Assembly (NCBI GenBank): GCA_029210965.1
Contig: JARGFZ010000010.1
Coordinates: 1 to 45,225 of the forward strand
DNA from: a bacterium
Lineage (GTDB): Bacteria; BMS3Abin14
Direction: 5' to 3'
Length of the DNA: 45,225 nt
The translations under genes were made by a program, and so were the position numbers. Shown in pieces: positions 7,792 through 15,488 of the stretch (the first letter of the stretch is position 1; every line of letters starts with the position of its first letter). Under the pieces are notes generated by a model. That model made no database searches and had not been told where the DNA came from. It saw only the letters and a program-made list of their open reading frames with translations.

Positions 7792-8590
7792 CCCAAAACC
7801 TCCAGGCAACTTATCCACCGTTTATTTTATCATACAGAAGAGAAGGTTACATGGGGGAAGATGTGGGAGCCAGGAGCCAGGAGCCAGGTGCCAGGAGGAA
7901 GGGGGAAGGGGGAAGGAAGAAAAAGAGAACACAGAACACAGAACGCAGTAATTAATTGAATGTAGAATCGAGAATGTAGAGCGTAGAAGAAAAGCGCCAT
8001 CCGGCTAAAAGCGGCAAAGGCTGTCTCTCGCAGGGACGCAGGGAAATAAGGATCAGCGGGAGACAATCACCCCACTCTGTCATTGCGAGGCAGTGGTTCG
8101 AGCCGAAGCAATCTCAAAGATCGGGATCGCTTCACACTGGTAATTTCCAAACACCCCCACCTCAATCCTCCTCTCAGGAACCCGCTTCCGCAATCTTCCC
8201 ATCCCTTGACGGGAAGGGACTGAGCGGAGGGTGAAATAAACGATCTGCCCGGAATGACGGATTTAGGGGTTGGGATTTTATTCTGCGTTCTGCGTTCTGT
8301 GTTCTACTCTCGAAGCAACTGTACCTTAACAATGATTCTCAATTTGTAATTATCCCCTTAATCCCCTTAATCCCCTTCATCCCTGTTAAGAATACGCATT
8401 GTGGAAGTGCTGTGAACTGTAAACCGTGATCAGTAAAACCCGGAATGTGGAACGACTATCACAGATCAGCCCAAACATTCGATTCAGCTTTTTCAGTGAA
8501 GCATAAATATGTTAAATTACCTTTGTCGTATCGGTTTGACAGTTTAATCCAGCAGGTAGGGATGTGTTCCCGTTTGGAAAGGGGAAGGTC
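7792..8590. other. long intergenic region rich in dispersed repeats
   Basis: About 800 bases with no supported gene. 7866-7900 is agccagg tandem units, 7925-7990 is a run of gaacacagaacgcag and gaatgtagaa units, 8079-8124 is a copy of the cattgcgaggc...gaagcaatctc palindrome, 8281-8306 is ttctgcgttctgcgttctgt, and 8355-8385 is three to four atccccttaatccccttaa units. Short ORFs here are all repeat-derived. The promoter of the cytochrome operon presumably lies in 8470-8570, but no clear -35/-10 pair is seen. Confidence 0.6.
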
Positions 8591-8971
8591 ATGAATAGAG
8601 CCACTATACTTCTGGTGCTGGTTGCCATCTCCATGTTTGTGCTGCAGCCTTTGTCTGTTTGCGCCCAGGGCAAGCTTGCCAACCTTGTGGGTTATGAGAA
8701 GGCAGATTACCTGACGGGCATGGTCAGCGTAAACTCCGCGGGTGACTCGGTGGCGCTTATCGGTTTGAAAACCGTTTACGATAAGCCTCTTGAGATCTTC
8801 GTGACCCGATCATTCGATCCATCCAGGGCTTTCAAGGTGGGTGATGTTGCCGCGGACAAACGAGGTGATATGTTCTTCGATATCCCGGCATTGGATATCG
8901 GCGGCTTCGATTCGGTGCTGCTCATGGTGCCGGGCTGGAGCGTCCCTGTTGGAGTCGGCCTCCTCCAATAG
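8591..8971 (+). CDS. small secreted protein of unknown function, first gene of cytochrome operon
   Basis: Start at ATG 8591, with ggggaagg just upstream; an in-frame ATG at 8564 has no ribosome site. 126 residues. Residues 1-25 form a signal peptide (positive MNR, hydrophobic ILLVLVAISMFVLQPL, then SVCAQG), and no lipobox is obvious. The mature part is a short beta-rich sequence with repeated hydrophobic strands ending in a Val/Gly-rich tail. No family recognised. It is followed at 17 bases by an unknown protein, then a HAMP protein and a ten-haem cytochrome, all on the same strand, so an envelope role linked to the cytochrome is a fair inference. Confidence 0.7.
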   Translation: MNRATILLVLVAISMFVLQPLSVCAQGKLANLVGYEKADYLTGMVSVNSAGDSVALIGLKTVYDKPLEIFVTRSFDPSRAFKVGDVAADKRGDMFFDIPALDIGGFDSVLLMVPGWSVPVGVGLLQ

Positions 8972-8988
8972 GGGTTGCTAACTCGTTC

Positions 8989-9552
8989 ATGCTGCCAACG
9001 GGTATACTCGTCAGAACTGATCTGGACGACCTGAGTTCCAGCTTGCCTGGCAGGCTGATCGCTTGTGGTCCATCCCGACTTACAGTAGAAAAGTCACCGG
9101 AAGCTACTGGTTTAGAAACAGTTTTTTTTCTGGAACTTTGCCAATGGTCGGATGAATGGTGTCTCATAGAAATAACCGGCCCCGAGGAGTTAGCGGCGCT
9201 GGTTGTGAAGAGTGTTGTACGGCATGAACCGGTCAGTGAGGTCTTGTCCAGTATCTACCGGCCCGGCGCAGGGGAATACAGCTATGCTCTTTTCAGGGAG
9301 GGCACCCTCCTGGAGACTTTTGAGAGCAAGGGGCCATCCATGGAAACCGTCAAATTTACCTCAGAACTTCGACGGGTTCCGCTCCAGAACCTGCTGGGGG
9401 CATCTGATTTCATGATCGAGTCCATGAACCAGTTCGGGATCGACACCAGTTCGAGGCCCGTAACTGACCACCGGAAGGTCAGGATCGAGGTTAACCTTCC
9501 CGGTAAAAGGACCTTCTGGCAGGCGCTGCTCGGCGCCGCTTCGCCTGAATAA
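8989..9552 (+). CDS. protein of unknown function in cytochrome operon
   Basis: 187 residues, ATG 8989. The ribosome site is weak (aggg 14 bases upstream, overlapping the previous stop). No signal peptide, no membrane segment, no known motif. The middle has TVFFLELCQWSDEWCLIEIT, and the C-terminus is KVRIEVNLPGKRTFWQALLG. Dense packing (17 bases after the previous gene, 25 before the next) and codon use like its neighbours support it as real. Function unknown; the setting suggests a part in assembly or regulation of the cytochrome system. Confidence 0.65.
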   Translation: MLPTGILVRTDLDDLSSSLPGRLIACGPSRLTVEKSPEATGLETVFFLELCQWSDEWCLIEITGPEELAALVVKSVVRHEPVSEVLSSIYRPGAGEYSYALFREGTLLETFESKGPSMETVKFTSELRRVPLQNLLGASDFMIESMNQFGIDTSSRPVTDHRKVRIEVNLPGKRTFWQALLGAASPE

Positions 9553-9577
9553 TATGGTTTAAACCGGGGGAGATAAA

Positions 9578-10156
9578 ATGTCCGATAGATACCTTCGCAA
9601 GAGATACCTTGTTGATCGTAAATACCAGATGCGGCTGATCCTCCAGATCGTGGTACTTGTCGTTGTGGCCACCAGCGTGTCGGCTGTGGCTACCTTCCTC
9701 CTTGCCAACAAGGAAGTCAGCACTGCTTTCTATCTGGCGCACAGGGACACATGGGATCTTAAGGAACTTCTGCTTCCGGTTATTACCGGTACGAGCCTGG
9801 TGACCTTTCTGCTCGTGTCTGCCATCAGTTCCCTTATTGCCCTGCGGGAGAGCCACAGGATCGTTGGTCCCGTGGTTCGGCTTACGGGCGCGGTGAGTGA
9901 TCTGGCCCAGGGCAGGATAAGCTTTGTGGGAATGCTCAGGAAGGATGACCTCCTCAAAGGCCTTGACGATGACATAAATACCCTTTCCGAGAACCTGGCG
10001 AGGCTGGATGGTCGTCTCAGGGCCGCAGTTGACAGCCTTAAGAAGGAGATCACAGGCCTCAGGGAATCGGAGACTCTTTCTACAGAACAAATCAGCAGGA
10101 TCAGGAAGTGCGCTAATGACTTTGAGGAAGCCCTGGGGTTTTTCAAGAGGAATTGA
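9578..10156 (+). CDS. two-pass membrane protein with HAMP domain
   Basis: 192 residues; ATG 9578 preceded by gggggag. Two transmembrane segments, about 18-43 (LILQIVVLVVVATSVSAVA) and 65-90 (LPVITGTSLVTFLLVSAISS), enclose a short periplasmic loop of about 20 residues. A HAMP-like linker follows (HRIVGPVVRLTGAVSDLAQG, then F...RKDDLLKGLDDDINTL) and a coiled-coil tail. It has no kinase, cyclase or MCP output domain. Short HAMP-only proteins of this kind are often next to multihaem cytochrome genes in deltaproteobacteria. The start of the cytochrome gene overlaps its last 41 bases, so the two are translationally coupled. Confidence 0.8.
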   Translation: MSDRYLRKRYLVDRKYQMRLILQIVVLVVVATSVSAVATFLLANKEVSTAFYLAHRDTWDLKELLLPVITGTSLVTFLLVSAISSLIALRESHRIVGPVVRLTGAVSDLAQGRISFVGMLRKDDLLKGLDDDINTLSENLARLDGRLRAAVDSLKKEITGLRESETLSTEQISRIRKCANDFEEALGFFKRN

Positions 10157-11579
10157 GCGGGTCTGCATAGGCGGCCTTGTCCTCCTGATCATCCTGGCAC
10201 CTGAAATAACTGAAGGAGCTCAAAACCCCCACGCTTTCATGGAAGGTCCGTCGCGGTGTCTTCAATGCCACGACACCAAACCTGTCGGTCCCGGCGGTTT
10301 ATTCATCAAGGACATCGTGAGTCTCTGCAGGGACTGCCATTCCATGGCCCATCGTATGTCCCACCCGGTGGATATCCGCCCGCAGGAGGGTGTCCATCCT
10401 GATCTTCCTCTGGATCACGAGGGAACGATCACCTGTGCAACCTGTCACGACCCGCACTCGGCCTCATCCTCCGCTACACCCTATGTAAGCCGGGGGATCG
10501 TGGAGCGTCTGAAGGGGATGTTCTCATCGGAGGGTTATCCCACCTACTTTCTCCGCATGCCCAATACGGAAGGCCAGTTGTGTCTCTCGTGTCATAAAGG
10601 AGAAGAGGTCGATCAGGATCACCTTGATGTTCCCACCATATTAGAAGGGGATTACACCGGCTCCAGGGCCTGCGAAAGATGCCATGAAGTTTTTTTCAGG
10701 GAGTGGAGCAAGACTTCCCACGCAAGGACCCTCCAGGACCCCAGAGAGAACCCGCAATCTATTGCGGCCGTATTTTCGGGGAGTGAGAGCTTCAAGCCCG
10801 AGGATGTGGAGATCGTGGTCGGTGTTCACTGGGTACAAAGGTATGTGGTCGACCGGGGCGGCGAACTTAAGGTTGCCCAGGGAGTCTGGTCCCTTGGTGA
10901 ATCGATCTGGACCAGGTCCTCCTGGCGGGAACAATCCTGGGAAGAGTACTGTGCCGGCTGCCACCTGACAGGCTATGACCCATACAGGGACTCCTATGTC
11001 GAGAAAGGCGTGGGTTGTGAGATGTGCCATGGTCCGGGTGGTAAGCATGCCCGCTCCGGAAAAGTGGGAGATATTGTCAACCCGGCCCGTATCGATTGGC
11101 GTCTTGCCAGCTCCATCTGCGCCTCCTGCCACACCAACGGCCATGACCCTACAGGACAGTTCCGTTACCCGGTGGGTTATCTTCCCGGACAGGATCTCGA
11201 TCTGTATTATCGCGGCCTGTTGCCCCATGTTGGCCAGGGAGAGGATACCTTCAAAGGTGACGGAACCCTGGAGGACAGGCTCCGATCCTTTGCTTTCTGG
11301 CTCGAACAGCTTTTCCGGCCTTCCAGGATCCTGTGCAAACAGTGCAAGAGCCTTCACATACTCTATGCTGAAGATGAGGTCTCCGGGAAGGTGGACCTGA
11401 CCCTGGCACAGTACTGTTTGACCTGCCACCAGGAACTCCATGAAGACCCGGAACATAAGCTCAGGTCCGGAGGTGATGTGGATTGCCGCTCCTGTCACGC
11501 TCCTCTAAAGGATAATCTGGGGCGGCCCAGTATCCACGACCACAAATATGAGTTTGATAGGCTCGTAAAAAGTCCATAA
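10116..11579 (+). CDS. ten-haem c-type cytochrome, periplasmic
   Basis: Start at ATG 10116, inside the HAMP gene, with aggaag upstream; the frame is open further 5' but only overlaps that gene. 487 residues. N-terminal signal sequence about 1-35 (CIGGLVLLIILAPEITEGAQ). Ten CxxCH haem sites begin at residues 48, 71, 107, 156, 186, 279, 301, 335, 434 and 457. An eleventh site at 407 reads CKQCK, with Lys instead of His. Scattered single His residues may be distal ligands. Most likely a periplasmic electron carrier or oxidoreductase in respiration; the substrate is unknown. The last codons (LVKSP, stop) are read from a copy of the ctcgtaaaaag repeat. Confidence 0.88.
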   Translation: MTLRKPWGFSRGIERVCIGGLVLLIILAPEITEGAQNPHAFMEGPSRCLQCHDTKPVGPGGLFIKDIVSLCRDCHSMAHRMSHPVDIRPQEGVHPDLPLDHEGTITCATCHDPHSASSSATPYVSRGIVERLKGMFSSEGYPTYFLRMPNTEGQLCLSCHKGEEVDQDHLDVPTILEGDYTGSRACERCHEVFFREWSKTSHARTLQDPRENPQSIAAVFSGSESFKPEDVEIVVGVHWVQRYVVDRGGELKVAQGVWSLGESIWTRSSWREQSWEEYCAGCHLTGYDPYRDSYVEKGVGCEMCHGPGGKHARSGKVGDIVNPARIDWRLASSICASCHTNGHDPTGQFRYPVGYLPGQDLDLYYRGLLPHVGQGEDTFKGDGTLEDRLRSFAFWLEQLFRPSRILCKQCKSLHILYAEDEVSGKVDLTLAQYCLTCHQELHEDPEHKLRSGGDVDCRSCHAPLKDNLGRPSIHDHKYEFDRLVKSP

Positions 11580-11884
11580 AGCCTGAAAAATGACCCATTC
11601 TTAGAATGATGGGTTGTTGCGATATGGCGAGGTAGAGGTATACTTGTTATAGGCTGCCTGGGAGATCCGGAAACGCTTGGCATGTAGGAGCGTTGAATCG
11701 AGATCCGGTTTTCCGGCCCGGCACAGTTCCCCTCCTTACCAAGCGGCCACCGACTGTGACGGGTTAAAAGGGCAGCCTTTTTGTGCTCATTTTTCCGCTG
11801 GTTGATTCGAACCAAATTTCTATATATATATACAGCCTCGTAAAAAGCCGCTTTGATCCTTTATAACGTTGATCGGAACCAATA
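11580..11884. other. intergenic region bounded by two copies of a ctcgtaaaaag repeat
   Basis: No gene seen. Direct copies of ctcgtaaaaag are at 11562-11572 and 11837-11847, and an imperfect hairpin acccattcttagaatgatgggt is at about 11594-11615. A tatata run lies at 11821-11832. No convincing promoter for the following methyltransferase. Confidence 0.5.
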
Positions 11885-12643
11885 ATGCCAACAACAGGGA
11901 TTTTGAATCGCATTTCAGTTGTCCTGTGCCGCCCCAGGTATGGCGGAAATATAGGGGCGGCAGCCCGTGCCGTGAAAAATATGGGGTTAGGAGGACTGGT
12001 TCTGGTTGCACCGGAGCAGTACCATAAAGACGAAGCAAGAATGTTGGCCTCCAATGCGTCTGATGTGTTGGAAGCGGCTTCAACATTTGATACCATTGAG
12101 GAGGCGGTAAACAATTGTGAAGTAGTCCTGGGTGCCTCTCGAAGGATAAAAAGCCATCGAATCCGCATAATGACTCCCCGGGAGTCTGCGGGGCACATCG
12201 TCACGAACCTGGGAGAAGGTAGGGCTGCGATCCTCTTCGGGCCGGAAGACAATGGGCTTACATCGGAGGAACTGAAACGGTGTCATGGGGTTATATCCAT
12301 ACCCGCGGATGAAAAACAGCCGTCCCTGAACCTGGCCCAGGCCATCATGGTCATTGCTTATGAAATGAGGATGGGAGTAGACGGGCTTCCATCGGTGCGG
12401 TCTTTTGGTGATGCATCCGGATCAGAGTTTGGACAGATGATGGAACAGGTATCGGCAGTTCTTGAAAAAAGCGGGTTTTTTATCCGCAACCCCAGGGAGA
12501 GGGTTCTCCTTCACCTGAAGGAGATATTTACCAACGGTGTTTCCACCTCCCAGGATGCCAGGATCGTCAGGGGCATCTTCAGGAGGATAGTCTGGGCGCT
12601 TGAACGAGATGAAGGCGCCGATAATATAGGTCCGGGAGAATGA
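11885..12643 (+). CDS. TrmJ-type SPOUT RNA methyltransferase, copy 1
   Basis: 252 residues, ATG 11885 with no strong ribosome site. The N-terminal SPOUT motif is VVLCRPRYGGNIGAAARAVK (N-x-G-x-x-A-R), motif II is ILFGPEDNGLTSEEL and motif III is QPSLNLAQAIMV, the trefoil-knot SAM site of the TrmH/SpoU superfamily. The extra C-terminal helical region (ERVLLHLKEIF...IVRGIFRRI) is that of TrmJ, which 2'-O-methylates position 32 of tRNA. A second relative is at 25698-26441, so at least one of the two may have another RNA target. The next gene starts 3 bases after its stop. Confidence 0.85.
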   Translation: MPTTGILNRISVVLCRPRYGGNIGAAARAVKNMGLGGLVLVAPEQYHKDEARMLASNASDVLEAASTFDTIEEAVNNCEVVLGASRRIKSHRIRIMTPRESAGHIVTNLGEGRAAILFGPEDNGLTSEELKRCHGVISIPADEKQPSLNLAQAIMVIAYEMRMGVDGLPSVRSFGDASGSEFGQMMEQVSAVLEKSGFFIRNPRERVLLHLKEIFTNGVSTSQDARIVRGIFRRIVWALERDEGADNIGPGE

Positions 12644-12645
12644 CA

Positions 12646-13173
12646 ATGAAGATTCGCCGTTTTGCTGCTTTTTGGTTCGCTGTGGCCCTGTTACTGTTCA
12701 TCCAGTCCGTACCTGTGACATCGTGTTATGCGGTGACCGTAGAGCCAGGGGACAGGGCGCCTCTCTTTGAGGCCCAGACCCTGGATGGGGATAAATTTGT
12801 CCTCAAGGAGCATCTCGGGAAAAAAGTCGTGCTCCTCAACTTCTGGTCTGTATTCTGCCGCGACTGTATCAGTCGGATAGAAGCGCTTAACAAGATGAAC
12901 GATCTTTTTTCCCAAAGAGACTTTGAGATTGTGGGGATCGCGGGGGACCCGCCGACGGATCGGATGCTGTCCCAGGTAAAGAAATATGCGGCCAAGATGC
13001 ACTACGATGTCATCCTTGATCCGGAGTTGGAGGTGTTTGACAGCTATGGTGTGGAAATCATACCGTTCGCTGTTCTGGTGGACAGGGACGGGACTGTGGT
13101 CGTGGCGATCCAGAGCCTTGAGCCGGAGCCACTGAAACTGATCTCGGATGCAATTGACCGCCTTACAAAGTAA
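12646..13173 (+). CDS. TlpA-like periplasmic thioredoxin
   Basis: Two in-frame ATGs exist (12640, overlapping the trmJ stop, and 12646); gggag at 12634-12638 is 7 bases from the second, which is chosen. 175 residues. Signal peptide about 1-28 (MKIRRFAAFWFAVALLLFIQ ... CYA). Thioredoxin fold of the AhpC/TlpA group: GDRAPLFEAQTLDG, VVLLNFWSVFCRDC with the active CxxC (C-R-D-C), and the cis-proline loop EIIPFAVLVDRDG. It should reduce or oxidise periplasmic thiols, perhaps in cytochrome c maturation, which would fit the ten-haem cytochrome two genes upstream. In contrast with the pair at 29965-32129, both cysteines are kept. Confidence 0.85.
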   Translation: MKIRRFAAFWFAVALLLFIQSVPVTSCYAVTVEPGDRAPLFEAQTLDGDKFVLKEHLGKKVVLLNFWSVFCRDCISRIEALNKMNDLFSQRDFEIVGIAGDPPTDRMLSQVKKYAAKMHYDVILDPELEVFDSYGVEIIPFAVLVDRDGTVVVAIQSLEPEPLKLISDAIDRLTK

Positions 13174-13187
13174 CAGGATCCGAAAAA

Positions 13188-13541
13188 TTGTCTTCCGCAG
13201 CCTTCTTTTTTATAAAGGTCGCCGTTTCAGCTTTTATCATAGCGGGGGTGAGTGAACTCGCCAAAAGGATGCCGTCCCTGGGCGGGCTTATCGCTGCCAT
13301 GCCCCTCACAACGCTGCTGGTGCTTATCTGGTTGTACGCCGAGACAGGCGATTACCAGTTGGCATACGATTTCACACGATCGGTCCTTTTCGCCATCGTT
13401 CCCACCATATTTTTCTTCATTACAGCCCTGTACCTGTTTAAAAAAGGAGTCTCTTTTATCACGATACTCGTCGTGAGCTTCGTCATTTTCCTGGGCGCTG
13501 CGGCGGTGCATCAGTGGCTATTGCCGGACAAACTTCGATAA
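13188..13541 (+). CDS. DUF3147 family membrane protein
   Basis: 117 residues from TTG 13188, 14 bases after the thioredoxin stop, with agga upstream. Four hydrophobic segments: about 5-25, 33-50, 64-84 and 88-108. The stretch ELAKRMPSLGGLIAAMPLTT with a conserved proline/glycine loop is typical of DUF3147, small inner-membrane proteins of unknown function. The rare TTG start suggests low expression or coupling to the gene before it. Confidence 0.75.
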   Translation: MSSAAFFFIKVAVSAFIIAGVSELAKRMPSLGGLIAAMPLTTLLVLIWLYAETGDYQLAYDFTRSVLFAIVPTIFFFITALYLFKKGVSFITILVVSFVIFLGAAAVHQWLLPDKLR

Positions 13542-14000
13542 CGCCAACTTGACGCGGAGACACGGGGACACGGAGACTCGGGGAAAAACCGTTATGTCAT
13601 TGCGAGGACCCTGAGCCAGATCGAAGGGGACGTGGCAACCTCGGGTTGAAAAGACCAGAATATTTACGCAGAGGGCAGGGAAAACGGGAATGCAGACAAA
13701 CATATGGTTTTTGTTGGGGGGAATTTTCGGAGCTTTATCTATGGTAGGTTTCGCGGCCGATCGGCTGAAGAACATGAGGAAATCCGTTCTACTTCCCTTA
13801 ACTTCTTTCGATACCAGGCTGAGTTTAATATCAGGAGTTTTTTTGCTATAAACCCTCAGATTGTTGGAGTGCTTATTTTGGACTTTGGACATTGGACTGC
13901 TTTTCCCCTGCGTCCCCTGCGATGGTGCCATAGCTGGCACCCCTGTGTAACCCTGCGTTAAGGCTTTTGATCTTATGTCTTTGCATCGGATGATCGAATT
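13542..14000. other. intergenic region with repeats and one candidate small ORF
   Basis: 13595-13643 is a copy of the cattgcgagg palindrome fused with a gaccctgagccagatcgaagggg stretch related to the REP-like family. 13545-13580 has cacgggga units. 13868-13900 has ttggactttggacattgga units. A 53-codon ORF at 13690-13851 is listed separately. A 280-residue minus-strand ORF across this region is a shadow. Confidence 0.5.
13690..13851 (+). CDS. candidate small membrane protein, 53 residues
   Basis: ATG 13690 to TAA 13849-13851. The translation begins MQTNIWFLLGGIFGALSMVG and has one clear transmembrane segment (residues 5-23), a charged loop (DRLKNMRKS) and a second hydrophobic end (LSLISGVFLL). 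The start faintly recalls DUF423 proteins, but the length is less than half of that family, so this could be a remnant. The upstream agggaaaacggga gives a possible ribosome site. It lies between repeats and has no operon partner, so the call is tentative. Confidence 0.35.
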   Translation: MQTNIWFLLGGIFGALSMVGFAADRLKNMRKSVLLPLTSFDTRLSLISGVFLL

Positions 14001-14402
14001 ATGAGTGAACACAAAAATCCTTTTCCAACCGTGGACATCATCATCGAGGTCGAGGGCGGCATTGTTCTCATCGAACGGAAGAACCCGCCCCACGGCTGGG
14101 CCATTCCGGGCGGGTTCGTGGATTACGGTGAAACGGTGGAGGCGGCCGCAGTGCGGGAGGCGAAGGAGGAGACTGGTCTTGTGGCCCACCTTACAGGACT
14201 CCTCGGCGTCTACTCCGACCCATCCCGGGACCCCAGAAGCCATACGATCTCCACCGTTTTTATTGCGGTGGCCCAGGGAAATCCTGTCGCTGATGACGAC
14301 GCCGCCGACGCAGGTGTGTTCACGGAAAAGTCGCTGCCTGAGAGAATTGTTTTTGACCATCGGAAAATATTAGGGGACTACTTTAAAACCCGTAACTCGT
14401 AA
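14001..14402 (+). CDS. NUDIX hydrolase
   Basis: 133 residues, ATG 14001. The Nudix box is complete: [18 protein letters not shown], then KEETGL (G-x5-E-x7-R-E-x2-E-E-x-G), at about residues 37-60, binding the divalent metals that hydrolyse a nucleoside diphosphate linked to another group. The following [20 protein letters not shown] is like ADP-ribose pyrophosphatase and MutT-like sanitising enzymes; the substrate cannot be fixed. The gene stands alone, and its stop codon is followed by a degenerate repeat (14462-14483). Confidence 0.88.
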   Translation: MSEHKNPFPTVDIIIEVEGGIVLIERKNPPHGWAIPGGFVDYGETVEAAAVREAKEETGLVAHLTGLLGVYSDPSRDPRSHTISTVFIAVAQGNPVADDDAADAGVFTEKSLPERIVFDHRKILGDYFKTRNS

Positions 14403-14471
14403 TTTATAATTCGTTATTTGTATATAATCCCAAAGAGGACACCCTGCGCCTGCCGAATCACCAGTCACGAA

Positions 14472-15392
14472 TCACGAATCACGGCCCTTATCTATATACG
14501 GATTCTCCGGCAGATCCACGATCTCGAAGCCGGCCTCCGACAGCCGGTCCTGAATGTCCGATTCGATTGGTTGGTGAAGCAGGATCACGCAGGTGGTGGA
14601 ATGCGGTTTGAACCCGAGTCGGCAGAAAAGATCATTCATGACGATACGGCGGCGGACCTTTTTGAATGCCCTGGATGATCTGTCCGCCTTCACCTCCTCG
14701 AGTCCCTTCACGTAGTAATCGTTGATTCCCTTGACGGCTATCGCCGGCATGTTCATGCCCAGGGCTACCTTCTCCATTTCGAGCCTGGAGATGGCGTAGA
14801 CATAGTTCCCCGCTTCTTCGAAGATCTGGTGTCCGCCGGACCGACCTGTGATCTTCCTGGCTGTGTCGACCAGGGCCCGGAACAGCTTCCATCGCAATGT
14901 GGCGCCGATCTTAAGGTCCGTGGGTTCGATGAGAACCACCGCCTTTTTCGACACTCTGATCATCTCGTAGAGGGCGACCATAGGCCGCGGGAAGTGGTGC
15001 AGGGATTCCTTGCACACCGCAAGGTCGAACTCGTTGTCCGGGTAACTCAGGGACTCCGCGTTCTGCCGGCTGTATTCGGATATATAGCCGGCTCCGGCGC
15101 TTTCCTCAAGCAGGGTGTCAGAGATGTCGGTAGCGACAGCCCTGCCGCCGTTCTGTTGGATATAGTGGGCCTCCTGGCCGTACCGGCCGTCTCCCACCGT
15201 GATCCAGCGGTGATCCTGCCAGGCTTCGAGCAGGGGCTTTAAAAGCGCGAGTTTTCGGTTGTGCCGCCATGCGTCGACCGTGTTTTGGAGAAGCCACTTT
15301 TGAGCCTTCCCGTGCTTGTCGCTGCCCCGTGCGTGCTCTTCATAAAGCCTGCTGTGGCTTTCGTAGCTCTTCTCGTGAAAATCGGAGGACAT
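14472..15392 (-). CDS. SAM-dependent methyltransferase
   Basis: The frame opens at ATG 15398, but gggag sits directly against it and is correctly spaced from ATG 15392, which is chosen; 306 residues. Motif I is unusual: WITVGDGRYGQEAHYIQQNG, with VGDG for the usual GCG loop; then AVATDISDTLL (ribose-binding Asp), FDLAVCKESLHHFPRP (motif IV) and KAVVLIEPTD (post motif). The N-terminal 60 residues are polar and helical. The last residues (ENPYIDKGRDS) run into the cacgaatcacgaatcacgg repeat, which supplies the stop. The substrate is unknown; related proteins are found in surface polysaccharide and lipid loci, but no such genes lie next to it. Confidence 0.82.
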   Translation of the reverse strand: MSSDFHEKSYESHSRLYEEHARGSDKHGKAQKWLLQNTVDAWRHNRKLALLKPLLEAWQDHRWITVGDGRYGQEAHYIQQNGGRAVATDISDTLLEESAGAGYISEYSRQNAESLSYPDNEFDLAVCKESLHHFPRPMVALYEMIRVSKKAVVLIEPTDLKIGATLRWKLFRALVDTARKITGRSGGHQIFEEAGNYVYAISRLEMEKVALGMNMPAIAVKGINDYYVKGLEEVKADRSSRAFKKVRRRIVMNDLFCRLGFKPHSTTCVILLHQPIESDIQDRLSEAGFEIVDLPENPYIDKGRDS

Positions 15393-15488
15393 GACCATCT
15401 CCCGTGTGTGCGTGGAGTGTGGGTGCGTAGGTGGGCCAGATCTTTCGCATTAACGCACTACGCAAGTACGCACATACGATCATTTACC

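Noticed and set aside
13518-14360. 280-residue minus-strand ORF
   Set aside because: Antisense to the NUDIX gene and running through repeat DNA; no family features.
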